Below are positions 1 through 9,530 of a stretch of DNA of 64,000 bases, one piece after another. Under the pieces are notes generated by a model. That model worked only from the letters and a program-made list of their open reading frames with translations, made no database searches and was not told the DNA's origin. The DNA comes from Pectobacterium actinidiae (GTDB lineage Bacteria; Pseudomonadota; Gammaproteobacteria; Enterobacterales; Enterobacteriaceae). Position numbers and translations under genes: made by a program. The stretch spans positions 3,286,001 through 3,350,000 of the forward strand of contig NZ_JRMH01000001.1 in assembly GCF_000803315.1 (NCBI RefSeq), read 5' to 3'. Numbering within the stretch: position 1 is the first letter of the stretch; the number at the start of each line of letters is the position of its first letter.

Positions 1-451
1 CGCTTTCGTCGATACCATAAGGAATGACGTTATACAGTTTACCCGACAGGTTAACCGGAGAACCGTGCGTCAGGTGGCCACCGTGCGCCAGGTTCATCCC
101 CAGAATGGTGTCGCCCGGTTGCAGCAGCGCAGTGTAAACGGCAAAGTTCGCCTGAGAGCCGGAGTGCGGCTGCACGTTGGCATAATCGGCACCGAACAGC
201 GCTTTCGCACGGTCGATCGCCAGTTGCTCAACGATATCAACATACTCACAGCCGCCGTAGTAACGTTTGCCCGGATAACCTTCAGCATACTTGTTCGTCA
301 GCTGAGACCCTTGAGCCTGCATAACGCGTGGGCTGGTGTAGTTTTCTGACGCAATCAGTTCAATGTGCTCTTCCTGACGCACCACTTCTTGCTCCATTGC
401 TTGCCACAGGTCGGCATCATAATCGGCAATGTTCATTTCACGCTTTAACAT
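1..451 (-). CDS. glyA: Serine hydroxymethyltransferase, 5' part of gene (runs off window start)
   Basis: This is the N-terminal 150 residues of GlyA, the PLP enzyme that interconverts serine and glycine while loading tetrahydrofolate with a one-carbon unit in the cytoplasm. The reverse-strand translation begins [16 protein letters not shown] and continues through [23 protein letters not shown] and [11 protein letters not shown], all hallmark SHMT segments. The gene continues beyond base 1, so the PLP lysine and C-terminal domain are not visible. The start at 451 has a GGAG-like ribosome site just upstream. It is divergent from hmp, as in E. coli, and a candidate PurR site lies about 140 bp upstream of its start. 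Confidence 0.97.
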   Translation of the reverse strand, partial: MLKREMNIADYDADLWQAMEQEVVRQEEHIELIASENYTSPRVMQAQGSQLTNKYAEGYPGKRYYGGCEYVDIVEQLAIDRAKALFGADYANVQPHSGSQANFAVYTALLQPGDTILGMNLAHGGHLTHGSPVNLSGKLYNVIPYGIDES

Positions 452-587
452 CCGGATCTCCTGACTCAGCTAACATAAATATACTGGGAATTAATGGCCC
501 ATTAGGGAATTGGGCTACCCTTTTGGGGAATGGCGTATAGTGTAAACCGTTTTTCCCTAATGAAGATAGGTCTTGACAGAGGTTTTT

Positions 588-603
588 ACGCAAACGATTA
601 GCT
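588..603 (-). promoter_or_regulatory. Candidate PurR operator of glyA
   Basis: The 16 bases ACGCAAACGATTAGCT resemble the PUR box ACGCAAACGTTTNCNT. Read on the minus strand, AGCTAATCGTTTGCGT nearly repeats the E. coli glyA PurR site as I remember it. The position, upstream of glyA in the glyA/hmp spacer, is the expected one. Binding itself is inference. Confidence 0.6.
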
Positions 604-758
604 ACAGGCAGCACAAGGCTTCAGCAAACATCTACTGCGCGGTGGCAAACGGATTTTTCTTCATTCTCAATCTGCTATTTCTTCATGTTATTCCCTTTGA
701 CTCTCCCTAAAAGCCCCTACCACCAAAAAGGTAATTTACAGCGGCGGACAAACCCAAT

Positions 759-781
759 AAGATGCATGTAAAATACAACTT
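759..781 (+). promoter_or_regulatory. Candidate NsrR box of hmp
   Basis: AAGATGCATGTAAAATACAACTT is an imperfect inverted repeat that fits the NsrR consensus (two AAGATGCAT-like halves). It lies 27 bp before the hmp start. NsrR is the nitric oxide-sensing Fe-S repressor of hmp in enterobacteria. Seen: the sequence and its place. Inferred: NO-dependent derepression. Confidence 0.7.
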
Positions 782-807
782 ATAAGTCATACCAATAAGG
801 AGTCACC

Positions 808-1998
808 ATGCTGGATAACCACACTATCGCCATCGTTAAATCGACTATTCCTCTGCTGGCGGAAACAGGCCCGAAACTGACCGCACATTTTTACGATCGC
901 ATGTTTACGCACAACCCTGAGCTCAAAGATATTTTTAACATGAGCAACCAGCGCAATGGCGATCAGCGTGAAGCGCTGTTTAATGCCATTTGTGCTTATG
1001 CGACGAATATTGAAAACCTGGCCGCACTGCTGCCTGCGGTTGAGCGCATCGCCCAGAAGCATGCCAGCTTTAACATTCAGGCCGATCAGTATCAGATCGT
1101 GGGTAATCACTTATTGGCCACGCTGGATGAACTGTTTAGCCCAGGACAAGACGTGCTGGATGCCTGGGGTAAAGCCTATGGTGTGTTAGCCAATGTCTTC
1201 ATCCAGCGCGAAGGCGATATCTACCGCAGCACCGAAGCGAAAAACGGCGGCTGGAGCGGTGTCCGGCCTTTCCGTATTGTGAACAAGCAGCCGCAAAGTT
1301 CGGTGATCACCAGCTTTACACTGGAGCCCACCGACGGCCAGCCTATTGCTGATTTTCAGCCAGGCCAATATCTGGCGGTTTACATCAAGCATGACAGTTT
1401 TGCCAATCAGGAAATTCGCCAATATTCTCTAACCCATGCACCGAATGGTAAGTCCTACCGAATCGCAGTTAAACGTGAAGCACAAGGCACCGTTTCTGGC
1501 TATCTGCATGATACCGCTCGCGAAGGCGATATCATTCATCTGGCGGCTCCGCACGGCGATTTCTTCCTTGATATCCCAACCGACACACCCGTTGCCCTGA
1601 TTTCCGGTGGCGTGGGGCAAACCCCGATGCTGGGCATGCTACATACGCTAAAACAACAGGATCATCAGGCGAAGGTGCTATGGCTGCACGCGGCAGAAAA
1701 CGGCACAGCGCATGCGTTTGCTGATGAAATCGAACAAACGGGTCATTCGCTACCACAGTTCCAGCATCATATTTGGTATCGCGAACCGCAGCAGGCCGAT
1801 CGTCCAGGTGAAGATTACCATCACAGCGGACTGATGCAGTTGGCCTCATTACACGATGAATTAACCACGCCTAATATGCATTATTACCTGTGCGGCCCTG
1901 TGGTTTTCATGCAGTTTGTCGCACAACAACTGCTGGCTATGGGCATCCCCATGGAGCAACTGCATTACGAATGTTTTGGTCCGCATAAAGTTGTCTAA
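808..1998 (+). CDS. hmp: Flavohemoprotein, nitric oxide dioxygenase
   Basis: Hmp converts nitric oxide plus oxygen to nitrate with NAD(P)H in the cytoplasm, and is the main aerobic NO defence. The 396 residues are the normal family length. The N-terminal globin domain (about 1-140) carries the proximal haem histidine H85 in AQKHASF. The FAD domain has RQYSLTHAP (about 206-214). The NAD domain has [10 protein letters not shown] and ends with CGPVVFMQ and the typical tail HYECFGPHK. The start at 808 is preceded by AAGGAGT. The candidate NsrR box just upstream agrees with NO-inducible control. A hairpin and T-run follow the stop. Confidence 0.98.
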   Translation: MLDNHTIAIVKSTIPLLAETGPKLTAHFYDRMFTHNPELKDIFNMSNQRNGDQREALFNAICAYATNIENLAALLPAVERIAQKHASFNIQADQYQIVGNHLLATLDELFSPGQDVLDAWGKAYGVLANVFIQREGDIYRSTEAKNGGWSGVRPFRIVNKQPQSSVITSFTLEPTDGQPIADFQPGQYLAVYIKHDSFANQEIRQYSLTHAPNGKSYRIAVKREAQGTVSGYLHDTAREGDIIHLAAPHGDFFLDIPTDTPVALISGGVGQTPMLGMLHTLKQQDHQAKVLWLHAAENGTAHAFADEIEQTGHSLPQFQHHIWYREPQQADRPGEDYHHSGLMQLASLHDELTTPNMHYYLCGPVVFMQFVAQQLLAMGIPMEQLHYECFGPHKVV

Positions 1999-2023
1999 CC
2001 CTCATTGATAACGGATCAAACCC

Positions 2024-2048
2024 AAAGGTCGCTTTTGCGGCCTTTTTT
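2024..2048 (+). terminator. Rho-independent terminator of hmp
   Basis: AAAGGTCGC-TTTT-GCGGCCTTT forms a stem with one G-U pair and is followed by six T residues. It lies 26 bp after the hmp stop codon. Confidence 0.85.
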
Positions 2049-2072
2049 CATCTTTCAGAAAACCACCAGAAC

Positions 2073-2200
2073 ATACCCTAAATAATTCAAGTTGCGTGAA
2101 GGCGGCAACTGCGCGAGTCCCCAGGAGCTTACACAGATAAGTGACTGGGGTGAGTAAGGGCGGCCAACGCGCAAGCAGCTTGAAGTATGACGGGTATAAA
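2073..2200. repeat. ERIC intergenic repeat
   Basis: About 127 bp contains the ERIC core: CCCCAGGAGCTTAC, then AAGTGACTGGGGTGAG, which match the two classical ERIC primer regions. The outer ends TAATTCAAGTTGCGTG and GCAGCTTGAAGTATGACGG are complementary, so the element folds as one long imperfect hairpin. It lies between the hmp terminator and the paeY promoter, the usual intergenic setting. Confidence 0.88.
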
Positions 2201-2303
2201 ACACCTTATTGATCACAAATCTCTATGCCAGTACGGCAGTGCTCCGCTAAAAAAGAGGTGGGTCACAAAAAACAAGACATTATTAAAATAACATTTCACT
2301 TTT

Positions 2304-2321
2304 AATGAATAGTTATTTCAT
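2304..2321 (+). promoter_or_regulatory. Candidate KdgR operator of paeY
   Basis: AATGAATAGTTATTTCAT is an inverted repeat resembling the KdgR consensus (AATGAAA-N5/6-TTTCATT). KdgR is the repressor of pectinolysis genes in soft-rot enterobacteria. The site is about 160 bp before the paeY start. This is a pattern match only. Confidence 0.5.
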
Positions 2322-2479
2322 CAAAGAGGCCTCGTTTAGGCATCGGCTTGGGTGCACAATAAAAGTCCGACGTTCTCGCTAAAAGCCGTGACAAGAACGA
2401 TAAAAAACAGCGACCTTTCTTTGATAATGCTTGGATTCATTAACCGTTTTCGATTAACCAACAAGGGATATGTCTGACC

Positions 2480-4138
2480 ATGGCAAAACGTTTTTCAGAA
2501 AGTGTAGCTTTAGCTCTGATACTTTCCGCCCCTTTCACACTGGTACACGCTAAAACGCCCGCCGCGGCACACCAGACCGCCGCGCCGGACAACGTCAACT
2601 TACTGTCGGGTTCAACGCTGGGTGAAAAAACCGGCTTATCCGGTAATGTTACCGTACGGGATATTCACCTGCCCGCCACCATCATCATTAGAGACCAACA
2701 AGGCCAGAAGCGGCAGACACAGACTGATGAGCAGGGAAAATATCACCTTGATATCTCTGGCCTTACGCCACCTTTACGTCTGTTAGCCATTGAATCTGGC
2801 GGCAATAACTGCCTGCTGAATAATATTTCTCGTGCAATCTGCCTGTCCGCTGTCGCCCCTTCATTGCAGGACGGCAAAGAAAATATCGCCAATATCAATC
2901 CGCTGACTGACCGCATTACCTCGGATATCGCGGTAGCAGCAGGCTACATTGGTCCACAACAGCTAACGGACGATACGGCATCACCAAAACTGGACGCCGC
3001 AGCATGGAAAAAAGCCTATGCTGATTTTCATGCTGGCTTTAATGACGCACTAAAACAGGTCGGCGTCAGTGCGCCCAAGAGTTTCGATCCTCTGACTTAC
3101 CCCACGACTCAGCAGGATGCCGTCACCAAAATCGTCAGTGTCATTAACCATAACCGCAACTATCACAACAATACGGGCTATTCCGGCCACACCGTGCTAA
3201 CTGACAGTGCGTTCCACCCGATTGTCGGCCTGAACGATAAAGGCGACTATGAACCGCTGGATTATCGCTCTGCCCGCAAGAATCTGGACGCGATCCAAAA
3301 AGCGCAAACCCGCATTTTCATCGTTGGCGACTCGACAGCAGCCACCTATGAAAAGGGGCGTTTCCCACGCATGGGATGGGGACAGGTTTTTGAACAACAG
3401 TTCAGTAAAAATAGCGGTGTAAAAGTCGTCAATGGCGCGCGTTCAGGCCGTAGCTCACGCGACTACTTTTACGAAGGCTGGTTCCGCCAGATGCAGCCGC
3501 TGATGAAAGAAGGTGATTTCCTGTTTATCCAAATGGGACACAACGATCAAAACTGTAACGGGGCGAAAGCGGTGCGTGGTCCAGCCGATGTCGCTAACCT
3601 CTGTACTTACCCGAACGATGCAGCAGGAAAAAAACAGGCTCCGCAGGGGAAAGCCGATATGTCATTCCAGACATCGCTGGAGCGCTACATCACTTTTGCC
3701 CGCCAGCACAAACTCACACCGGTTCTGCTTACCCCGACCACCCGAGTGAAAACCGCTGAAGGCAAAGAGGGTACTCCTGCCGTACACAGCCACTTCACCA
3801 AGCAAAATTCAGAAAATGGTTACGCCTTCATCGGCGATTACAGCCAGACCATTAAGAATACAGCAGCCGATAATAAGGTGATTTTACTGGACGTTGAGCC
3901 AGCCACTATCGCGCTGGCGAATCAGGGTAACAGCGACCACTGGAAACAATACTGGCTGGTGATCGATCCGAAGAAATATCCTTTTTATCGCGATCAGGCG
4001 GGTAGCCTGAGCAAACCGGATACCACCCATTTTCAGAAAAAAGGCGCTATCGCCGTGGCAGGGATTGTTGCTGATGCTGTTCGGCAGGATCCCGCTTTAG
4101 CATCGCTGGCGGAAAAAACAATCAGTAAACACAAGTAG
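2480..4138 (+). CDS. paeY: Pectin acetylesterase, secreted
   Basis: The 552-residue product matches PaeY of Dickeya/Pectobacterium in length and in lying directly upstream of pemA. It would remove acetyl groups from pectin so that pectate lyases can act. Residues 1-25 form a signal peptide ending in TLVHA-K. The C-terminal half is an SGNH/GDSL hydrolase: block I IFIVGDSTAA (about 277), the glycine block NGARSGRSSRDYF, the asparagine block FIQMGHNDQN, and the catalytic pair in PDTTHFQKKGA near residue 518. The N-terminal part (about 45-110) looks like a carboxypeptidase-regulatory-like beta domain. Start 2480 follows AAGGGATATGTCTGACC. A candidate KdgR site upstream suggests co-regulation with other pectinases. 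Confidence 0.92.
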   Translation: MAKRFSESVALALILSAPFTLVHAKTPAAAHQTAAPDNVNLLSGSTLGEKTGLSGNVTVRDIHLPATIIIRDQQGQKRQTQTDEQGKYHLDISGLTPPLRLLAIESGGNNCLLNNISRAICLSAVAPSLQDGKENIANINPLTDRITSDIAVAAGYIGPQQLTDDTASPKLDAAAWKKAYADFHAGFNDALKQVGVSAPKSFDPLTYPTTQQDAVTKIVSVINHNRNYHNNTGYSGHTVLTDSAFHPIVGLNDKGDYEPLDYRSARKNLDAIQKAQTRIFIVGDSTAATYEKGRFPRMGWGQVFEQQFSKNSGVKVVNGARSGRSSRDYFYEGWFRQMQPLMKEGDFLFIQMGHNDQNCNGAKAVRGPADVANLCTYPNDAAGKKQAPQGKADMSFQTSLERYITFARQHKLTPVLLTPTTRVKTAEGKEGTPAVHSHFTKQNSENGYAFIGDYSQTIKNTAADNKVILLDVEPATIALANQGNSDHWKQYWLVIDPKKYPFYRDQAGSLSKPDTTHFQKKGAIAVAGIVADAVRQDPALASLAEKTISKHK

Positions 4139-4171
4139 TCATTAGTCAGGCAAAACGATAAGACAGAATCG

Positions 4172-4197
4172 CGCGCGGCAGGCTTCACCGCCGCGCG
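4172..4197 (+). other. GC-rich hairpin between paeY and pemA
   Basis: CGCGCGGC and GCCGCGCG form a perfect 8-bp stem with a 10-nt loop, 34 bp after the paeY stop and 34 bp before pemA. No T-run follows. It is more likely an RNA-stabilising or attenuating element inside a paeY-pemA transcript than a full terminator. Confidence 0.5.
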
Positions 4198-4230
4198 TTA
4201 TGTACCCTTCCCTATACCAACTAAAGGACT

Positions 4231-5343
4231 ATGGACATGATAGACACCTCACACCTCTGCAAGACGCTGACCCTAGCTATGTTAATTTCCGCGCCTCTGT
4301 CGTTAGCACAGGCTGCTGACTACAATGCGCTCGTTTCCGCCAGCGCAGGGGATGCCAAAGCCTACAAAACCATTACTGAAGCCATTGCCAGCGCACCAGC
4401 AGACAGCTCGCCATTTGTTATCTATGTGAAAAATGGCGTCTACCATGAGCGCCTGACAATTACGCGCCCCAACATTCATTTAAAGGGCGAAAGCCGTAAC
4501 GGCACCGTGATCACCGCGACCACCGCAGCCGGAATGCTCAAACCCGATGGTAGCAAGTGGGGGACTTACGGCAGCAACACGGTGAAAGTCGATGCGCCTG
4601 ACTTCAGTGCCCGTTCGCTGACCATCCGCAATGATTTTGATTACCCCGCCAATCAGGCTAAAGCCAGTGACGATCCGACTAAACTAAAAGACTCACAGGC
4701 CGTTGCTCTGCTGGTTGCCGAAAATAGCGATCGTGCATGGTTCCATGATGTCAGTTTGGTCGGCTACCAAGACACATTGTATGTGAAGGGCGGACGTAGC
4801 TTCTTCTCACAATGTCGGATCAGCGGTACCGTTGATTTCATCTTTGGCAACGGCACTGCGCTGTTTGACGACTGTGACATCGTCGCGCGTAACCGCACCG
4901 ATGTGAAAGATCAGCCGCTTGGCTATCTCACCGCCCCAAGCACCGACATTAAGCAAAAATATGGATTGGTCATTACCAATAGTCGGGTGACCAAAGAGAA
5001 AGACGTTCCGGCGAAAAGCTATGGTCTGGGCCGCCCGTGGCACCCAACGACGACCTTTGAAGATGGCCGCTATGCCGATCCTAACGCGATCGGGCAAACG
5101 GTGTTCCTGAACACCAGCATGGATGATCACATCTATGGCTGGGACAAAATGTCAGGCAAAGATAAACAAGGCGAGAAAATCTGGTTCTATCCGCAGGATT
5201 CGCGCTTTTTTGAGTATAAATCCAAAGGCGCAGGTGCCGAGAAAAACGATCAGCGCCGTCAATTAAGCGACGCGGAAGCAGCAGAATACACCGCAGACAA
5301 GGTGTTGGCAGGCTGGGTTCCTACCGCGCCGAAAGGGAAGTAG
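4231..5343 (+). CDS. pemA: Pectinesterase A (pectin methylesterase), secreted
   Basis: PemA demethylates pectin outside the cell and makes the polygalacturonate that pectate lyases cut. The 370 residues start with a signal peptide ending LAQA-ADYNALV. Carbohydrate esterase family 8 motifs are in order: GYQDTLYVKGG, the catalytic-aspartate segment GTVDFIFGNGTALFDDC, GYLTAPS, and the arginine segment YGLGRPWHP. The first ATG used is 4231. An in-frame second start at 4237 is possible. It follows paeY by 92 bp in the same direction, so the two probably act together. Its 3' end meets glnB convergently. Confidence 0.96.
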   Translation: MDMIDTSHLCKTLTLAMLISAPLSLAQAADYNALVSASAGDAKAYKTITEAIASAPADSSPFVIYVKNGVYHERLTITRPNIHLKGESRNGTVITATTAAGMLKPDGSKWGTYGSNTVKVDAPDFSARSLTIRNDFDYPANQAKASDDPTKLKDSQAVALLVAENSDRAWFHDVSLVGYQDTLYVKGGRSFFSQCRISGTVDFIFGNGTALFDDCDIVARNRTDVKDQPLGYLTAPSTDIKQKYGLVITNSRVTKEKDVPAKSYGLGRPWHPTTTFEDGRYADPNAIGQTVFLNTSMDDHIYGWDKMSGKDKQGEKIWFYPQDSRFFEYKSKGAGAEKNDQRRQLSDAEAAEYTADKVLAGWVPTAPKGK

Positions 5344-5359
5344 GAATAAATGTGACGAA

Positions 5360-5380
5360 GCCAGCCCTCATCAGGCTGGC
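5360..5380. terminator. Hairpin between convergent pemA and glnB
   Basis: GCCAGCC-7 nt-GGCTGGC is a perfect 7-bp stem, 16 bp after the pemA stop. There is no T-run, so intrinsic termination is uncertain. Confidence 0.45.
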
Positions 5381-5414
5381 CTCTAAAGCGGTATTGACGG
5401 GTGAGACGAAACGA

Positions 5415-5768
<354 letters not shown>

Positions 5769-5889
5769 TTATCTATGTTGCGGCCAAAGCCGGGCATCAG
5801 CAAGTGAACAGCATGTCAGAACTCAGGCGGACAATCCATCCATATCCACCCGGCATCACGCTGTAGACGTGCGACCCGCTCTCTCAGCA

Positions 5890-7227
5890 CTAGTCTTTAA
5901 AATCGTTGGCATCCAGCTCGTGACGACCCAACAGTTTATAAAATTCCGTTCGGTTACGCCCGGCCATTCGCGCGGCCTGCGTCACGTTACCCTTTGCGAT
6001 CTGTAATAGTTTTCGCAGGTAGTTAAGTTCAAACTGATGACGTGCTTCAACAAACGTTGGCAGCGCGGTGTTTTCACCTTCCAGCGCTTGTTCAACCAAC
6101 GCATCGCTAATCACTGGTGCGCTGGTCAATGCCACACACTGTTCGATGACATTCACCAGTTGACGCACGTTACCCGGCCAGCTTGCCGTCATCAAGCGCT
6201 TCATCGCATCGGTTGAAAAGGTGCGCACAAAAGGCTTGTGGCGATTAGCGGATTCACGCAGCAGATGATTTGCCAGCATCGGGATATCTTCAGCACGTTC
6301 ATGCAGCGCTGGCAGCTTCATGTTCACCACATTGAGCCGATAATAGAGATCTTCACGAAATTCGTTCTTCTCCATCGCCTTCGGCAAATCACGGTGCGTG
6401 GCGGAAATAATCCGCACATCAATGTCCAAATCACGGTTGCTACCCAGCGGGCGGACTTTTCGCTCCTGTAAAACACGTAGCAGCTTAACTTGTAAAGACA
6501 GCGGCATATCGCCAATTTCATCTAAAAACAGCGTACCGCCTTCCGCCGCCTGAAAAAGCCCTTCACGGCTACTGACCGCACCGGTAAAAGCCCCTTTCGC
6601 ATGGCCAAACAGCTCCGATTCCAGCAATGGCTCCGGCAGCGCGCCACAGTTAATCGCAATAAAGGCTTTCTTCGCTCGCGGGCTCGCCGCATGAATGGCC
6701 TGAGCCAGCACCTCTTTCCCGGTTCCGCTTTGACCATTAATTAGCACGCTGACGTCCGACTGCGCGACCATTCTGGCCTGTTCCAGCAGACGCAGCATAA
6801 TGGGGCTACGCGTCACGATGGTTTCACGCCAGCTTTCATCGCCCGCCGGAGCGGACAATGCCAGCGCTTCGTCTATCGCTTTGTAAAGCGCATCACGGTC
6901 GACAGGCTTCGTCAGAAAGCTAAATACGCCCTGCTGCGTAGCCGCAACCGCATCGGGAATGGAACCGTGAGCGGTTAAAATGATCACCGGCATTCCCGGC
7001 TGATAGCGCTGAATTTCAGAAAACAGCGCCATGCCATCCATTTCGTCCATACGGAGATCGCTGATCACCAAATCGAACGTCTCGCGCGTTAACAGCCGCA
7101 GCGCCTCCTGGCCGCTCTCCGCCGTCATCACGCTAAATCCTTCGCTAGTCAGGCGCATGCCCAACAGTTTCAGCAGGCTAGGGTCATCATCCACGAGCAA
7201 CAAACTCGCCGTTTTTCGGGCTGTCAT
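5890..7227 (-). CDS. glrR: Sigma-54-dependent response regulator GlrR
   Basis: GlrR (YfhA/QseF) is the response regulator that activates glmY from a sigma-54 promoter. Its 445 residues have three parts: a receiver domain with phospho-acceptor D57 (ISDLRMDEMDG), an AAA+ domain with Walker A GQSGTGKE and the sigma-54-contact loop GAFTGA (about 217), and a C-terminal Fis-type helix-turn-helix (GNVTQAARMAGRNRTEFYKLL). It overlaps the qseG stop by 4 bp, so translation is probably coupled. Candidate target sites TGTC-N10-GACA occur upstream of glmY in this window (10066-10178), so the operon lies next to its own target. Confidence 0.97.
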   Translation of the reverse strand: MTARKTASLLLVDDDPSLLKLLGMRLTSEGFSVMTAESGQEALRLLTRETFDLVISDLRMDEMDGMALFSEIQRYQPGMPVIILTAHGSIPDAVAATQQGVFSFLTKPVDRDALYKAIDEALALSAPAGDESWRETIVTRSPIMLRLLEQARMVAQSDVSVLINGQSGTGKEVLAQAIHAASPRAKKAFIAINCGALPEPLLESELFGHAKGAFTGAVSSREGLFQAAEGGTLFLDEIGDMPLSLQVKLLRVLQERKVRPLGSNRDLDIDVRIISATHRDLPKAMEKNEFREDLYYRLNVVNMKLPALHERAEDIPMLANHLLRESANRHKPFVRTFSTDAMKRLMTASWPGNVRQLVNVIEQCVALTSAPVISDALVEQALEGENTALPTFVEARHQFELNYLRKLLQIAKGNVTQAARMAGRNRTEFYKLLGRHELDANDFKD

Positions 7228-8075
7228 TGTCTTGTTGACTCCTTCTTCGTCGTCGGTTTGTCCGTATGTGATTCCATCGGCGGCGTATAGGTATCATCCG
7301 CATCAACTGGCTCATTTCTGGATTTCGTTGCCGAATTGCGCGAACCGTCTTTATTCCCACTCCCGCTATTCGCACCGGAACTCCCGCGACGATCGCCGTC
7401 GTTATCTGGCATTTCCCCCGACAGTTGCTTACGAGACGACAGTTGGCGCTCAATATCCGTCAAATTTTCCAGTTTCTGCGTGGTCGTTTCTAACTGATAT
7501 TGCAGGTGACTTTGCTGCACACGCAGGGCATCTAGCTGTTTGTCGCTGGATTCCTGCAAGCGCTTATAACGCAGGCGCTCATCCGATAGCGCCAAAAACA
7601 GCGTTTGTCTGTCACGCCAGGTTTGCATTAGCGGGCGCAGCGCCGCAGGGAAAGCCAGACGGTATAAATTGATCTGTTCCAGCACCTGACGGCGTTCAGC
7701 CTGAGTGATACCAGCATTATCTAGCAGGATGCCCTGTTTAAACACGCTGTCCCAGCTATCTCCCGCAACCAGCTCGGCTTCCTCACGAGCCTGGAGTTGA
7801 GTCAAACGCCCGGCACAGTCCATCGCCCGTAACCAGTAAAGCGCGTTATTCATGGATTCACGATCGTCTATCTGCCACAGATGCTCACATTGCGCGATAC
7901 GGAAATCGGCAACCTGCTCTTTCGGCGGTGTTGCCTCTGTTTCCAGCAACGCCGTGCCGCTGCTCACATGGCTATTACACGCAGCCAAAACGAGCGGCGA
8001 TGACACAATCGCCGCCGTCAAAAGACGGGAAAATACGCTGCTCGCAAGCCATCCCTTCATAAACCCTACATTCAT
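7224..8075 (-). CDS. qseG: Outer membrane lipoprotein QseG of the GlrK/GlrR system
   Basis: QseG (YfhG) is a lipoprotein encoded between glrK and glrR that in E. coli communicates with the sensor kinase. The 283-residue product has a hydrophobic leader with lipobox VLAAC (Cys33). After cleavage it continues as a helical, Gln-rich coiled-coil-like region (about 160-220). It ends with a low-complexity Ser/Gly/Asn/Thr-rich tail that looks disordered and is probably specific to this lineage. An in-frame ATG at codon 6 (MKGWLASS) is an alternative start. Function is inferred from synteny and general similarity. Confidence 0.88.
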   Translation of the reverse strand: MNVGFMKGWLASSVFSRLLTAAIVSSPLVLAACNSHVSSGTALLETEATPPKEQVADFRIAQCEHLWQIDDRESMNNALYWLRAMDCAGRLTQLQAREEAELVAGDSWDSVFKQGILLDNAGITQAERRQVLEQINLYRLAFPAALRPLMQTWRDRQTLFLALSDERLRYKRLQESSDKQLDALRVQQSHLQYQLETTTQKLENLTDIERQLSSRKQLSGEMPDNDGDRRGSSGANSGSGNKDGSRNSATKSRNEPVDADDTYTPPMESHTDKPTTKKESTRQ

Positions 8076-8093
8076 TATTTATTCATTCTCGGA

Positions 8094-9530
8094 CTATTGG
8101 TTATCGGACAATAAGGGCAGCTCGATGCGAAAACACACATCAGCATAGTCCACGGTGATTAGGCTAAGCTCACCACGCATACGACGAATGCAATCACGCG
8201 CGATGCTCAGTCCCAATCCGCTTCCCTTGACTGCACCACGGCGCTGATGGCTTCCCTGATAAAAGGGCTCAAAAATCATGCTCCGCTCTGCATCGGGAAT
8301 GGGCGTACCATTGTTGGCGACATCAATCTGAACGCGATTGCCAATCTGACGGCTATAAATCCAAATGTTACCGGATTCCTTACCGTAGTGCACCGCATTG
8401 GAATAGAGATTATCAATCACTCGCATCAACAGCGTCGTCTCTGCCCAACAGTGCTCAACGGCCAGCGTCACATCGGTATGAATCATTTTGGCGCGGGCTG
8501 GTAAGCTATGGGACGACACGACAATATCGACGATCTCTTCGATTTCAACCCGCTCCAGCTCGGTCGGCGTATCCGCCAACTTGCGATTATAGTCCAACAG
8601 TTGATCGATCAGCTGTAGCAGATGGCGGCTGCTGCTATCAAGAATAGCGACCACCTCTTTCTGATCGGCAGTCAGCGGACCGACCACCTCATCAGCCAGC
8701 AATTCGGTGCCTTCACGCAGACTCGCCAGCGGCGTTTTCAGCTCATGGGAAATATGGCGTAAAAACTCATGTCGCTGCGACTCCAGCCAGGACAAACGCT
8801 CGCTCAGCCAGATAATGCGCTGCGCCAGTGTTCGAATCTCACGCGGCCCCTTGAAAGTGCTGGTGTTGCCCAGCGAGCGACCTTCGCCAAGGCGGTTGAT
8901 CATCCGCTCCACGCCATTAACCGGCCCAATGATCATCCGCGTAAAGAGGACGACCAACAGCACGCTGACCAGAAACAAGAGCAGCGCCTGCCAGCCAAAG
9001 AACTGGCCGCGTTCGGAAATAGCCTGCTGGAGCTGTTGCCCGCGGGAGAAAACAACGTCACGCGTTACCTGCACCATTTGTCCATTGGCGCGAGAGAACC
9101 CTTCCAGCAGGCTGGACGCCGTTTGCTCTGGGCCACTGTTATGGCAGCGTATTTCGCCAAGCTGAGTCAGGAACTGACGTAACGTCTGGTAATAGCGGGG
9201 ATCGGGCAGTACCTGCGCGTGAGAATCCAGCATTTGCAAATACTGTTTACGTTGGTTCTGATAGAGCGTCGCCAACGTCTGATCGTCCAATACGCAGTAT
9301 TGCCGATAGCTACGTTCCATCGCCAGCGCGACGCTGGTCATCGCTTCACTGCGGCGGGCATCCGTCAGCGTTGTCCGGTTAATATCCGCAGCCTGTTCGC
9401 TCAGCATGTTCAGGCTTTGATAAGCCTGATAGGCCAGTACCAACAGCGGCAGCAAAACCAGCAAGAACGCCATAATTACTAATTGCCGCAGAGAACGCGG
9501 GAATAAACGCCATCGTTTCAAAGAAATCAT
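8094..9530 (-). CDS. glrK: Sensor histidine kinase GlrK (QseE)
   Basis: GlrK phosphorylates GlrR. The 478 residues comprise a first transmembrane helix (about 16-38), a periplasmic helical sensor domain (about 40-178), a second transmembrane helix (about 180-200), a HAMP linker, a dimerisation domain with phospho-histidine H262 (RHISHELKTPLASL), and a HATPase_c domain with the N box VIDNLYSNAVHY and the G box GSGLGLSIARDC. It is the first gene of glrK-qseG-glrR, with an 18-bp gap to qseG. The glmY small RNA gene lies upstream on the same strand, and read-through from that promoter is possible. Confidence 0.97.
   Translation of the reverse strand: MISLKRWRLFPRSLRQLVIMAFLLVLLPLLVLAYQAYQSLNMLSEQAADINRTTLTDARRSEAMTSVALAMERSYRQYCVLDDQTLATLYQNQRKQYLQMLDSHAQVLPDPRYYQTLRQFLTQLGEIRCHNSGPEQTASSLLEGFSRANGQMVQVTRDVVFSRGQQLQQAISERGQFFGWQALLLFLVSVLLVVLFTRMIIGPVNGVERMINRLGEGRSLGNTSTFKGPREIRTLAQRIIWLSERLSWLESQRHEFLRHISHELKTPLASLREGTELLADEVVGPLTADQKEVVAILDSSSRHLLQLIDQLLDYNRKLADTPTELERVEIEEIVDIVVSSHSLPARAKMIHTDVTLAVEHCWAETTLLMRVIDNLYSNAVHYGKESGNIWIYSRQIGNRVQIDVANNGTPIPDAERSMIFEPFYQGSHQRRGAVKGSGLGLSIARDCIRRMRGELSLITVDYADVCFRIELPLLSDNQ

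Larger units (their letters stand above)
452..807. other. glyA/hmp divergent regulatory spacer
   Basis: This 356-bp gene-free spacer separates the divergent glyA and hmp genes. It holds the candidate PurR box (588-603) towards glyA and the candidate NsrR box (759-781) towards hmp. I see no small gene or strong hairpin in the rest. Confidence 0.7.
1999..2479. other. hmp-paeY spacer
   Basis: This 481-bp spacer has three parts: the hmp terminator, the ERIC element, and an AT-rich segment from about 2270 that serves as the paeY promoter region and holds the candidate KdgR site. I see no coding sequence in it. Confidence 0.7.
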
